A stretch of DNA of 64,000 bases from Saccharina japonica (lineage: Eukaryota; Sar; Phaeophyceae; Laminariales; Laminariaceae), in assembly GCA_008828725.1 (NCBI GenBank), contig MEHQ01002397.1, positions 372,001-436,000 of the forward strand. Reading direction: 5' to 3'. Below are positions 12,889 through 26,500 of this stretch, piece after piece. The notes under the pieces are model-generated. The model was not told the origin of the DNA. It saw only the letters and a list, made by a program, of their open reading frames with translations, and did no database searches. Numbering within the stretch: position 1 is the stretch's first letter; each line of letters begins with the position of its first letter. The translations under genes and the position numbers were made by a program.

Positions 12889-14140
12889 GGGCAGCGGCCA
12901 CAAACAGGTATACCTGGTTCGTTTGCGGCCAAAAACAGGTACATACATAAACTCAAGTAAAAACGCACACCATGTGCCCTGCCATTGGTCTAAAACTCGT
13001 TGTACCTGTTTTCGCCCCTTTAAAACCCAGGTACACCTGATTTTGTCTACTCTCATTGACTTCCAACTGTTTCTGGTCGTTTTCAAGCCAATCATAGGCC
13101 CTTCATAGTTCCGCCTTATTCCCCCTATACAAATGCCGACGTACGCGGAGACCCCCTGTCCCCTTCGCACCTCGCGCCACGCCACTCAAGCGACCCACAT
13201 ATCTGCCTTCAACCCCCCCCCGGAATAATACGAGATAGAAAGCTCCCCTTCGGGGTTGTGGTTGACTTGGAATGCCAGGGGTATCGCAAGCTGAGAAAAG
13301 AGAACACAGCAGCAGCAGGCGTTCGTTCCTCGTACTATTAAAACAGATGCTCATATACGTACTCACCGGGCGAGCACGAAGAACATGAAAAATGCTGTTG
13401 AAAGCGAAATAAAAAAGAAGGGGTACGAGCCACCGGGCAGTTAACCTGGCAAGTAACACCGATCAGCCCAACCGAGTTTATAGCTAGTTCTACATACGGA
13501 AAAGAGCTACAGCAGTAGTACCACGGCCCCCGATGGCAGTCCTGAAATCAAGGTGGTCTTGGTCTATCGTTCGAGGCCGGCTGGCCGGAGCTTTGTGCGG
13601 CCGCCGCGAAGAGGTACCTGACAAACGGCCTGGAAGCAAGTATGAGGTATCTTCCACCTACTACTACGTACTACGGTATCTGTCTCATTACGCTACTTGA
13701 CAAATGGTCCTTGGCAATATTATGCCCCAGCCATAACAGCACTTGTTACCGATTGTGATTCCAGATACTTACTCGTGCCCTTCGTGTAATCGTTGCAATC
13801 ACAGCACTTCCCAACAAAAAACATTGTTAGCTCACATTTATACTCGGACGTGCGTACCAGATACTTCGTACCAGTATATAATAGCATACACCCAAATAAA
13901 AATAAACACCCTACCCAAGTATGTAGTAGGCCTATACCTGGAACGCAATTACAGTTATGTCAGTAATCGAACCACAAAACTGTTGAAGAGGGGGCTGACG
14001 CTCGCCGTTCGGGTGCAAAAACAACTACTCTTTGTTGCAAGGAACGGCAGGTTCGTGGGGTGCGTTCAAAAACTATTTTTTTGAATGTACCTGTTTTTGG
14101 CCCCGAACGGACCATATATACCTGTTTTTGGCCGCTGCCC
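12889..14140. mobile_element. TIR element, family T1 copy 2 (1,252 bp, non-autonomous)
   Basis: Left end gggcagcggccacaaacagg, right end (reversed) gggcagcggccaaaaacagg, both continuing into ggtata. Internal caggtacacctgattttgtctact matches the 5,034 element. No target duplication is clear. It sits inside a small array of taactcac-type repeats. Confidence 0.72.
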
Positions 14141-14330
14141 TCGATTTATTAGATAACTCACTGGAGTAACCGGGTATCGTGGCACGGGCGTTCAGAACTG
14201 ACAGAAGGCACGGGCGTAACTAACTCCCGGAAGTTCCGGGCACCGGTATAAATGCCGTACATAACTCACATAAGTTCCGGGTACGGGTGGGTATGAATAT
14301 GTCCTACATAACTTACAGAAGCTATTTGTT
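14141..14330 (+). repeat. Degenerate tandem repeat, unit about 40-55 bp
   Basis: Units start taactcac, taactccc, taactcac, taacttac and carry (a/g)agttccggg...cggg...tat. A related unit (agaacttacagaagtttcggg) lies at 12,850, left of the T1 element, which apparently split the array. Confidence 0.5.
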
Positions 14331-17300
14331 GGGTATAACCCGCCGAGTAAATACCCCGCGGGTACTCGTATGGTCTAGTAGGTATCCTATGTACAAACAA
14401 CACCTTGATTTTTCAGTTTTTGTTCTCATCACTTATTTGAGCTGGTTTGGCTTTGACTTTTTTATCGGTCTTTGCTTTGTCTCATAGGTTTGGATGTTGT
14501 TTACCCCACCTACCCTATTTGCGGTTTGGTGTGTCCGTTAACGTTGGGCAAGTTCGCTATTTATAGTGGCTATATGTACTCCTGCTGTACTCGTAAGACA
14601 CACACAGGAGCAGCAGTATTGAATTACCGTGTACCCTTGTTGGAATCAGGAAGTACCCAGAAGTTTATGACATGATGCCGTTCCAAACGTAATATCTGCC
14701 ACCGAGTTTTGTTTCACGAGGTCTCTGTCTTCCTGGCAGCCAGCTACAGGCAGTATGGAAGTTTGGAATATTTGGAGCCGATACTCGGCCGATACGGACT
14801 TATGTTGACCAATACCAGGTGGCATTTTATCCTAAACAATGGGACAAGTGTAATTATGGTTATCGCGTACGTAGTGACACCAAGTTGGTCGGAATATCTC
14901 CTTCACGTATTGTGCGTATGGACGAAATTATTTCGTAAACATACGTATATATGTATCAGGTATGGTATGCTATGATATGTATTGTAAAACGTCCCCTGAC
15001 CCGCCCTACCTCTGCTCCATTTTAGCTTACAGCAGTACTGCTTTATTTGTTACACTTATTGCTGGCCATATTGTCGAGGTTAAAGCAATAACTACTATTG
15101 GCCTGGTAAGACACGTGATTGTTTTGCCCTTCGTTAGTGTATGATCCTTAGTTGACTTTGGAACAATAGATGGTTGGGTTAAAATGGTGGTAAGCAATAG
15201 CAAAATTGTGGGAGATTATTAATAGTAGGTTAAGTTATTGGGCAAACCGTTTACATACGATATGAACTGCTGTTGCAGGCCTTTTGACACCGTGGGTGGT
15301 TGGGTGGTTGGGTAGTTTGGCTTACTGGGAAGACCACATCTTAATAATAGGTGTTTCAGGATGTTTGGGTGTTTGTTTGTTATCAACGTCCACCCACACC
15401 GCCCCCTCCGCTGGTAAGCATCTCGTAGTCGGAATCTGTTTGCTTGAGTCTTGGTAAATAGTTTGGTACACGGCGGGGGACAGTACGTAACTTTTGGTTT
15501 ATTATTGTTCAAAATATTAGCATTCTACTGCCTTTCCCCCCCGCCGTCCTATGCCGGCGTCTTCGTCTTGTTTGTGGTGCTTTGCCCGTGCAGCAGTGCT
15601 CTGTTGCTCTTGGGCGCGTATGCCTTGTTTCTAGGGGCGATTCTGTCTCCATGCGTCATTTAATTTGTATTATGTTTAGATTCACAATTCGTTTTGTTTC
15701 AATACGTGTTTGTTTATTTCGTTTTTTTGGCTCGTGTCGTTGTGTTCTCGTACCCGGTCCGTTGTCATTTCACTTGCTTTACACGTAATGTCATTCACTT
15801 GCCTTCAATCATTTAATTGGGGTTGGTATTCCTCTTTCTCGCAGTCTGTGGCCACATAACTTGTATCTCTCTAGGATTAGGAATCAATAATCAGGACATA
15901 CACTGGGTGCACTGATGTAGTTGGGTAGAAAGAACGGGTGTAATGTGAAGACAACACACGCACTGCGTGGACTTAACTCACGTACGTAGGGACGAGCTCG
16001 ATAGAGCAAAGTATGCTGGGCGTGCTCCGTGGGCGTACTTACGTGAGGTTTAGGACTGTTTTGAGTTTCATAAGGAAGACAGAGACGTGGTAAGCTGTAC
16101 TACAATACGTACGGCTCGCTGATCCTAAGCCTAAGCGTTTCGGGGAGCGTAGCAATACGTTGAAGGGTAGAACAGTGAGTGAGGTGTTGATGAATGTTTA
16201 TCCTGGGAATATTGTAGGTCCTCATTCGAAGGATCCTCGGTGGATAATGAGGGTAGGTGGGTAGGAAATGTTGCCATGGTGTTTGTACTGCTGCCACAAC
16301 AAGATCTCGTGGCTGCGTTTCAAGCTGTACTCCGCCGGGTTCAATTTGGTGGATTATATATAGCGACAACCAGGGCCGTTCTTATCGGAGCGCGATGAAT
16401 TTCCAAAATGTCCAATATTTGTTTAGCGCAATCTTCTGTATTTCCATTTTTTTCTTTTCCTTTTTCCCCATTATTGGAACGGGAAGCCTTAGTCTTGCAA
16501 TCATTTTGCCCTCTGAAGAATTAAGACGGTATTATTCCCTCTTTTTCCTCTTTATTTTTGGAAACAATATTGGAACACGTTCCTCGATAAGAGTAGCCCC
16601 TTTACTACGCGCCTAGCGTGGTAGTAGCGGGGCGAAGGTAATGCTACAGATGGCTAAAATGAATTTCCTAATCGGCGGTTGGGCCAGTAATCTGTGATCA
16701 TGTGCATGGCGGACACCAACGCAAGGTGGAGGTCTTGATCGATATTTTCCGATAATCTACTGCTTTAAAGGATTCTCTGGCAGAGACAACGGCCAACGAG
16801 TTAGCTGATATTCAATATTTTCATAGGTATGATGTAAGCATCGAGCTTCCGATCTGGTGGATACCATCGACAACAACAGTACCCTGCAAGGTTTCTTGCT
16901 ATTGCATACTAGGGGCGTCGGCAATCACACGGCCTCACCTACCGGTCCTTTGGTAAAACTGGTCGAGAGGTTGGATATGAAATTGTACGTCCGATTTAGT
17001 CGAGTTCTATGGCCAGGTAGTGATTTTAAAATGCTGGCAAGTGTCGTTCACCCAATACTTACATCGACCTATTCTCCGATGACCGTCAGCCGAAGTGTCT
17101 CACGAATGATTGACGCTGACCAGGTCGATGGTTCGTGTCAATCATGCTAGATCTCCGGAGCAGAACGGATTTGTACCTAACACACCCACACCGTATATCT
17201 GTTAAAGGAAATGCAGAGCCCCAGCTGCCGCCCTTAGCACTGCAGTCTAGTGCGTATGTTCGTAGTACGTAGGTCTCATGTTTCAGCTTGAATGTCCGCA

Positions 17301-17505
17301 ATGAGTGCGACCGCCAATGACAGCAAGCTACTCCTCTGCCGGGGCGTAACTTACACCCACCAATGTGATGTTGTTTCAGCCAAAACAAACGCATTTCGAC
17401 TAACGTGTGTTCTCTGCGTGCGTCTGCGTGCGACCCTCGAGGCTCCTGCTGTCCCACGAACTCCTTTATCGATCGCGCCAGGTAGCGTCCAAGACCAGAA
17501 GGAAG
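14331..17505. other. No supported gene; one hydrophobic ORF
   Basis: An ORF at 16,395-16,616 starts MNFQNVQYLFSAIFCISIFF and is strongly hydrophobic. It has no homologous copy elsewhere in the window and no fitting donor, so it is not linked to gene A. The rest is short ORFs and T-rich sequence. Confidence 0.4.
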
Positions 17506-17569
17506 ATGATATCACTGACCAAGTGGTTTACGGCCTATTTGGCGGTGGAATTTAGTACCGTGGTCCGTG
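17506..17569 (+). CDS. Gene A exon 1, candidate signal-peptide exon
   Basis: An ATG opens MISLTKWFTAYLAVEF, a short basic then hydrophobic N-terminus. The 64-nt exon ends in phase 1 at gtaagc, exactly the phase the 18,008 exon needs. The frame is open upstream to an earlier ATG at 17,407, so the true start could be longer. The hydrophobic stretch is short and contains a Glu, so signal-peptide status is tentative. Confidence 0.42.
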
Positions 17570-20500
17570 GTAAGCGATTGTACCAAACATACGTCCTCTT
17601 TCTTCACGAAATGAAGTAATGCATGTACGAAGGAAACGCGAGGAGTTTTGTACTTACTCTGTCGTCGTTAGAAGGTTTTGCTCTGCGCTCTTGCCCGTCC
17701 AGCCTGACAACCAGCTGCCAAAACCAGGCGCACTCTCCAATACTTGTCTATGATATTGTTCTGAGTAGGGGACTTGACTAGTCAAAGGGTCTGAGGCAAC
17801 GCGGAACTGGACCGGTTCGGGATAATTTTAAACGACCTCTCGTTATCTTATACATATCACGGTGTTGTACGAAAATGTTCAAATTGTGCCCAAGTGTACA
17901 ACCATCATTATGCCAACTAGGTTAACTGAGGTGTAACTGGCCCGAACAACTTAATTGTCTATACCCGGCTGCCCGCATGGTCACTTGGAAACCTGCGCTC
18001 GATTCAGGTGATAATAACGCATGTCTTACTGGTGCGACTTCGAAATGCATCGAAGGCATTACCGGCTTGTGAGTGTGATACTTCCGCAATCATACTGAAT
18101 GACACCGGAAAATTATCGTTTAGGACGTATCAGGTGCCGCATTGTGTCGTGATTCAACCTCCCTCTTAACTGGGAGTGTCATGTAATGTCTTCCCTTACA
18201 GCTATGCAGCAAACTGTTTCGCATGCGTTGAGCTTTAAAATACAGATGGCGCCTGCATATTTTCGGATTAATAAAAAACTCAGCATCTACAGAGAGTAGG
18301 GGCTGTGTATTGGGTCTGCGAACCCTTGTTATATCAGACATATTACCTCGATCAGACGTGGAGTTAACGTTGAAAGGGCTCGCCCACAACAAGCAAGCTA
18401 TGTATGCTGCCGTTTTAAAGATTGTGGATCAAAGGGTGATGCTCGCGTCACCGAATCGTTCGTACATTGCACGTTAAAGCAGCCTCAAATTCTCATATTC
18501 CCCCGTCATATTGTTCTGCAACCCAAGGGATCTGTCTAGCTGCGGTATTACAGACGAGGACAACGCTGACCTCAAGACTTGCTTCGACACCGTCGGACGC
18601 AACGATATGATCACCCTGTGAGTGTCCCTGGTCGTCGTAGAGGCAACAGGGGTGTCGTTGACCTTCTGGCTTGACCCTTGTTGAGCTGGTGCGCTGTCTG
18701 ACGAGGTATATCAAACCCAGCTACTCTCGGAACTATATTATATCCAGCATGTGTCGGAACCGTATGATATGTGGTACGTACAACCTAATATTTTTACTAG
18801 GGGAAATATATTTTGCGGTTTTCCATTAAACACGCTAGGTTGGGTCACAAATATGGCTTTGCCAAGTTGCCAATGGTGGTTCCAACGAATAGGCGGTCGT
18901 CTGAACAGCATTCCTTTTGGGTGATTTGCGGTATATTGAGGCCTTGCGAATAAAGTAGATATGCTCGCTGGTTCGTACGCACGACTAAGGAAACGTTCCA
19001 CACAAACCGTTGTGGGATTTTTAATTTGAAGCTTGTTATGATATTCGCTTCCAATGTGTTCGCATCAGCCCATCACGTTTGGCCGCTCAATTCAGTAGCA
19101 GTTTGTCTATTTGTCGCGGTCACGCGGTATCGGTAGCGTACACGTTTAATGGTATAGCACATACTATCGTAGCCGGTCACCCCGAAATGATGTATACCCA
19201 AACTTCTACCATGTGATGCACGTCGCCCGCTTGTGATGCACGTTGCACCATTGACTGATATTTGTTGCAACAGCCGGATGCATGCAAACGCGATGGAAAC
19301 CCTCGAGCCTGACACGTTCCAGGGTATGGGGTCTCTTGTAAACCTGTGAGTGGGCGGGGGAATCTTTCATTTTCCGTCAAGCGTAGGTAACAAATGCGGA
19401 AACCGCAGTATCACACGTTGTTCAAAGAGAATGCGACCACTATCCTGACACAGCACTGTCGTGCATTGGTGACACGCGTGCATTCACCGTTTCTCATACC
19501 GCCTACTCTGACATGCGCCCCATCGATGGACACACGTCACATACAGTAAGATCCAAGATCCCCGGAGATTTTTCTGCACTTACAGCGACGCAGTACGAGG
19601 AACACATTGCCCTACGCTTGATTTGATGGGAAATGGCACCGCTGTCACATCAGCGCCGCACCTACCACGAGCCCGTTCCCCCCATGGCAACAAGAATCGT
19701 ATACCAGTGATGATAACGTCTCATAGTCGTCTCCGTCGAAGCTGTGCACACAGATAGATAGGTAGTGTGAACACTTGACACCAACGGCAGCTTTGTAGTG
19801 GCCTTCGTCGACAACGGCTGCGTTGTAAGGTGCCACTGAACCAGTACGCCGACTTTTTCTGCGACTAGGTGTGCCTTCCGTGTGTCAGTGTAGACAGTGT
19901 AGAAAGCGTTTAGGCCGTCGGTGGTATGATGACAGTTCTGTATATCATGGTGATGACACACATTCTGCGTGTGCACCGTAATCGGTGTCTTCTTAAAACG
20001 CCAAACTGAATATGTGTGGCACATACATGGGCAACCGCGCCTACACTCCGTCCACATCCAAGCCATAAGCATAGGTGCATTCCTATATTTCTCGTGCAAC
20101 GCAATATCATGACGCCTGTCAATCATTACGTTGCATGAACGCAATTATGCAGGTGGCTAACCAGCAATGCGTTGACCACATTGGACGCCGGGATCTTCGA
20201 CGATTTGGTGTCTGTTGTGGATATGTGAGTGAAGCATATGATCTGATTGTTTTGTAGTGATGATTTTCTACATGCCGTAGGTGTTGGGCGACGGCGTTTC
20301 GGGTCCCACTTAAGTTAATGACAATGTGGCCGTGGTTGCTTATCTAGACTTGTATCTTAGATCTGGGGTGCCGGGCGGGTCCTTACGTAAGCGAGCGTAG
20401 TCAAGGTTCAACTACTTTCCAGCAGCAGACATAAACCACGTGGGTACGCAAACATATTGTAGGACCTCGTCGTGAAGGCCAGCAAGCATGCTATTAATAT

Positions 20501-23500
20501 CAGACTAGCCGAGAAGAAAAGCGGGGAATTAGACTGTATATCCCACCAACATCGTTGTTCCCCAACATAAGCAGTTTCATCCAGTATGTGAACTCACTAA
20601 TATATCTAACGGTCGTCGCATCTGCTGTATCTATTGCACGAACAACCAACAATGACTCTGCCTGGTTTTCGACACAGTCCACAGAAGTTTTCACGGCGGG
20701 TCTCCGCTGGACGGCGGACAGTAAAAAAAAGTATATATAATAGAGATGTTGACGGACGAATCCCGCGGGCCCAGATGCTGGTATTCACTACGTTTCGGGC
20801 GAGTACCCTTGGACCCGTTTAGCAACCTAGTACTTGTCGAACACCCGGTAACCCGCACAATGGCCGGGTACTCGGGCGTTCGGGGCCCAACACATGTCGG
20901 CGAGTATGAGGTGTTATCGATGCCCGTGACGGCTATCGTCTACCCTGCCGTTCATATGCCACTGCGGTACTGTGCACGTACTTTAAGTCAGAAGGTTTTT
21001 TTTTTTGTAATCGCCCACCTTGTTGTGTTCAGGATGGCACGGCCGCATAAAACAAACATACACACACGCAGGAACAAAGACAGAACACCGCAGTAGTTCG
21101 TGCCTGTCAAAGCTACACCTGATGGATTCCCCCTGCTAGCTCCAGCAGCCGTTACCGCATCACTGAAATATTAGCTTCTAAGATAAGTATGGAAACTGGG
21201 GACATTGTTTATTGTATGCCGTTTGGTGTGGGCGACATAAAAAACAAAGACGTATAATTGTTTCGAGATTAAGCTCGTAAGGACCAGGGCGGGGTCGGGG
21301 TTGGGGTTGGTGTTGGCGTTAGGGTTAGGATTAGTGTGGAAAGTAGGGGTTTCGTTATTTTCGAAGTACCCCTTCTCGTAACACTGGAACCACACTCGGG
21401 CCACATCCAATTCCCTGATTTTCGCACTTTATCCTACTGTAGACAATAATTCGAAATTGCGGTAAACTCGGCTCTCTAGCTGTGTGGTATGCGTCGTGCG
21501 CGCGCAAACACGACAACACAACCATCACAAAGGCCACAGCCTGAACAGTGGCTGCTACGTGATGTGCAGCTTTCACTGTGGTACTGCTGTGCTGTTCGGT
21601 AGTTACTCGGTGGCGTCTTGTCTGCTTTGTAGTTTTGTAGGCTAGACTAGATACATGAACCCGTAAAGTTACGTAATAGTACTATCGCTGTATCAAACTC
21701 TTCGTAGCTCGGCGCTGGGTTCTCGTTGGTAGAGGTAGATATGGTTCGCATACTTATGTAGTTCTGTGTATGTACTCGTAGATGCCAAAATGCTGGAATC
21801 AAATTTTAAAATTGTGTTTAAAGGCGCATGCGATGTTTCAAGCGTCGTACACCTGCTGCGGTACACACCTCATGGAAGCTGCACAGACCCATGCGGCGTT
21901 TATCAACTGTTGCTGCACGACGCGTGATGTGTGCCTCGTTCAATGTCAACTCAGTGAGGTTCTTGTGGTCTCGTGCGTGGTTCGTGCTGTGTGTTCTGTT
22001 CAGGCGGCGAGGCAGAAACGAAACATCCACACTATTTACGACGTAGGATAAACAAACAGTCGCCCGACAGGTTTTGTATGATAGTTGCCATTATTCGCGA
22101 GTCTGAGGGCCCAGAGCACGACCCGCGGACTTCGCCCGGGGCCCGCATTTTCCCTGTGTTATACACGCGTCTCCCCTGCGTACCCCGTAGCTGAGGGGAC
22201 GCAAAAATACCCCAGGCGAGAGTGGAAACAAATGCCCAAGTGCGAAAAAACAGAAATTGGCACATAGTAATACGAGGTTTTCCTTCGGGATGATGGCCTC
22301 GTGAGATCCCAGAGGTGCCGCAAGTTGAAAAGGGGTCGCATATGTCTCAATGGTTCCTTTTGTTTAGCAAACCTGTGGCAAAACATTCTGAAATATGATA
22401 GTGGAAATATTGTGGTGAGGGCAATTACCAGCGTAAAACGAGTGTCACAATGATATTATATTTCAATTGCAGTGTGTTCCCGGTATTAAGAAAGTTAAGT
22501 TCTGTATCCAGACCCACTTATTTCGTTTGCGTCGTTGATCAAATTATTTTGTGTTGGACTTGAAGCCGATCCCAATGGTAGCAGTTTTCCCATTGTTCTT
22601 GCCAATTGGAGTTCCTTTTCTTGACATGGCGTTTCATAGCTGCATGCGCTCATTACTAATTTGGGGGGTTGAGTAGTGTATATGTTAGGTCCAGTAGATC
22701 AACGAAGAATCAATCGTGAGCTCCTAAGCCTTGAAGAAATATTGTCGTGGCTTTACTCTTCCCGTTTGGTAACAAATGCGCCTGATCAAGGCACTGCTGT
22801 GTATTCCCACGGAACCCTCGTAAATATTAATGGACTCATACTACTGCTGTAATTCAATGTATAAACTACTTTTCGTCAAACACACGTACGTACTTTGTTT
22901 CACGTTTCAGTCGCGAGGCGGCATCAAGTCGACGCGTCTCACCGTGGTTATTTATCAGAACTCGCGACTTTGAAGGCCCAGAGCACGCCCCACGTCGAAA
23001 GAGAAAACCTTGCGTAAGTACTAAACAAAGTAATTTTCGTTCATAGTAATATAACCGATACCTGGTATGATATGACCCGTACCACGCAATTCATCCACAC
23101 GTAAATTGGTGGTAAATAACGCAGAACGGGAGAAACAGAAACAAAAGGAGTGTTAACGGTAGTAGTGAAGAAGCTAGTTCGACCTCGTCGCTGCATGATT
23201 ATACCACTGCAGCTATGTACCTGGTACAGTTTACCGAGAGAAGCTGACAGGGGTGTCGTTTCTTGCAAGCCTTTCTTCATGTTGTGTAGTGCCCCTCGTT
23301 CATTGTTCGACCAGTATGGTCGCACAATTCACAGCGGGATGTGGCGTCTGTGTACCATACCCAACGGCACGACCACTTTCAACACATACAATATAGAACG
23401 TTGCAAGCGTCTTGTATACAAGGGGACGGTTCACGTCGGTCACACCACTTATGTGTTAACAAAAATAGGATGACAATATTTTCCCCTGCCTTCCGTCAAT

Positions 23501-26500
23501 CCAGACAAACGTATGTATTTGACCGATGCCTCCCCTAATATCATTGGTTCACTCGCTTTCCCACAATCCGGACATACAGTTTAGTTTTTTAAGTAGCCGT
23601 TTACATAATTGATCAACTGCCAATCGAATGTGTAGGGGAAGGGGGGCGACCTAGAGCATCCACAGGTGGACACCGGGGTACATCGAGAGCGTACTCTCGT
23701 TTACCTGGAAACAACAACCTTGAGGCAGGACTCTCATGGCCAGTCACTGGTCCATCCCACATGTTTGCAACGTCCCCTGGTTGTCCAATGGACGCGCCGT
23801 AAAGTACTCAGACTGGGAAACATAGCAAGGCAGACTCTCGCTCAGGGTTTGGTTGCAGTACTAAACGTTCAGTGTGACGATACTTGAGTTTCTGTGGTAG
23901 TGATTCGCTTGACTCTGACCCGGGGTTTTGTTTGTTTGGTTCTGGATATAGTTCGGTTCAAGAGACCATCGCAGGTGTAGTTATATCCACCTGGCATAAG
24001 CGACGTCAAAAATAAAAGCACGCGCGGTCGCTCGAACCTATTTCGCGTCACATGATAGTTCAGCTACCTCTTAATGGCGTGCCATGACACTGCTTTAAGA
24101 AACCGATCTACTACGTGCTTATTTCCCCGATCCTAGGGATATCGTTATTGATTCATCATTTGTTGCGAACCGGGTGAAAATCGATAACTGTGCAGATTTG
24201 GCAGATAGGTGAGCATCTTGTGCTGAACAGATGCTTACATATTAGAGCAAGCTTGGGGTTGGCGTTATATACGTTCCGTCAAATGCAGTCTCGTCGTGGT
24301 TGCGGTCGCCATTCTGGCTTGTTTTGTTTGGGCTCTTGTCAATGCGGCCGGGTTGTACGTATTGCTTTTTTACTTTTTGTTTTTATACGCACACCAGGCT
24401 CTAGTATACATCGGACAGCCTTGCGACACTGTAATTCGCACTCGTAACCAGGGAGCTTAAGTTGTACACGTTTTTTGGCCGGACAACCCGACAGGCGCCA
24501 CGAGGAGTAAGACAAACCTTTCGGTTTAGGAGCATTCTTCATTTTTTTTCATTAAAACTGACGCCTTTGCGCTTTACACGGTTTCAGTTGACATCTGATA
24601 GTTTATGTATTTGTAGCGCTTGTTCGAATCATACGATCGACATCATAAAATTACATTTTACAAGTACACTGCAAGCATTTCAAACATGGAAGATGGAATC
24701 GATCAGACCTCAGTGTTGTTCGCTGTTTCCCGCTCTGTTGGGTGAAACATAAGAGATACGTCCAATCTATACATACAGTCTGCAGTTCAAATATATTATA
24801 GGAATATACATATCATTTTCATTCGTTTTAGGCGAGAATACGTTCGTGAACGTGTTTTTTTGTTTTTCCAGATCTTTGTTCGTGGTTGGACCACATCATA
24901 CTTGGGCGTGACGTGTGTTGCTTTCGATGACGTGCTTCCTTCACTTTGAAATACGGCACATCCAGTGTCCGTGCCGACCCTTCGTCCTACAAGTCGAGAG
25001 GTTTTGTTGCACTGTAGTCGGCTACATGATTGTAAGGTTTGGATACAAGTAATGAACTACTGACATTATGTTGGGGTAAGCGCGAATAGATATATCAACG
25101 ATGTGAGCCTCGTCGTGTAGAGCAGACAGACCCAAACCAGACAGACATTAAACTGATTCATACAAGGACGTACGTCCTCCAAGTCAAATAGATATTTGAT
25201 TTGAAACACAATACGTGACCTCGTTGTATTGCTTCTGCCTCGCGCTTGAGCCCGGCTTTGCATGAATACTAGGTCGCCCTTGCCTTGAACGGGGCAGGGC
25301 TGACTGAGTTGTTTCAGTAGGCACTGTGGAATCACGCTCGATAATACATGGAGACCGATGTGACCCCCGACGTAGTCAAACTATAGGGGGAAGACGACCG
25401 CGGCCAGTTGATGTCAGGCCGACGAATTCCCTTTTCTGTAGTAATAACATATTTTCGGGAAAACGTCGCAAAACATGCAAACGAACGACAGATGGAACAC
25501 AACGGACAGGCAATCAGCAAGACTTCAAACACATACGTAGTTGTATTTGCAGCCAGTAGGTAACCCGCAACGTATACGCCAGAATACACAAAAACATTAT
25601 CTTACTTGAAAATTCAATTAGTTGCCTAGACACTAGTACAGTATGTACTGTCAGTAGAATTGTACTGGCAGTGGTAATATACTTATTGATTCAGCCATAA
25701 TAATTTCCTGGAGTTTGTATCTTACGTATGTCCACGAAACACGCCCCCGAAACCCACAAAATGTGTTTTGAGAGTTGATAGGAGAATGGAGGGAGGTGTG
25801 TTCGCTGAACGATCTCCGCCACCCCCGGGTGTTGACCCTATCCAGACGTTCCTATTCTTAGATACTCATTTTACTTTGTGCTTAGTCACGTAAACATCTA
25901 CGTCAACTGACCTCCTCCGGCTGCTGGAAGTTGTGACGCGTTCCTTTTTTCCGCTTTTTATTATTTTCATGTCTGGTCTCTTGCTCTTCGTAGAGTATCT
26001 GGTGCCTGATACCGGTCACGTGTGCACAGTAGTGTTACTCGCTTCGTTCAGCCAGAATACGGTTGCGACCTATTGATAGTATGCTGATTGAGTTTTTCGA
26101 CAGTATAATCAATATTGCATAATTCAACTATTAATAGCGCCTAGGCCTATAATGAGTTTTCAGAATCACTGCTGTCCGTTTCCGTATCACCTGAGTAAAC
26201 GTATTATATCACGTATGTCTGCGAACATTCAGGCGGCTTAACTCCAATCAGCTAACTACGGTGGCATCCGGGGTCTTCGATAACATGGGGTCTGTCCAGT
26301 TTCTGTGAGTGTATTATACGCTGTATACCTACGTAATTTTTTCATGATTGGCTATAGGCCGTACTCACCGGGGTTCCGGCTTTTGCGGCGATTGATGGCC
26401 ACTGCTTTGGGGTTGTGGTTCTTGCAATATAAGCGATGAAGTCCCTCACCAGCGTCTCAGCGTAACTCGGCCGCGTGGAGGTAATGAACAGCACTTACGT

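Noticed and set aside
5034-14140. CRISPR-like interpretation of the repeated caggtatacctg motifs
   Set aside because: Copies are irregularly spaced, inverted and at element ends; the genome is eukaryotic.
16395-16616. Hydrophobic ORF as signal exon for gene A
   Set aside because: No good donor in the required phase and a better phase-matched candidate exists at 17,506.
21998-22052. LRR-like start RRGRNETSTL after gttcag in the gene A intron
   Set aside because: It hits a TAG after 13 codons and lacks the GxF turn and a donor; at most a dead exon, more likely chance.
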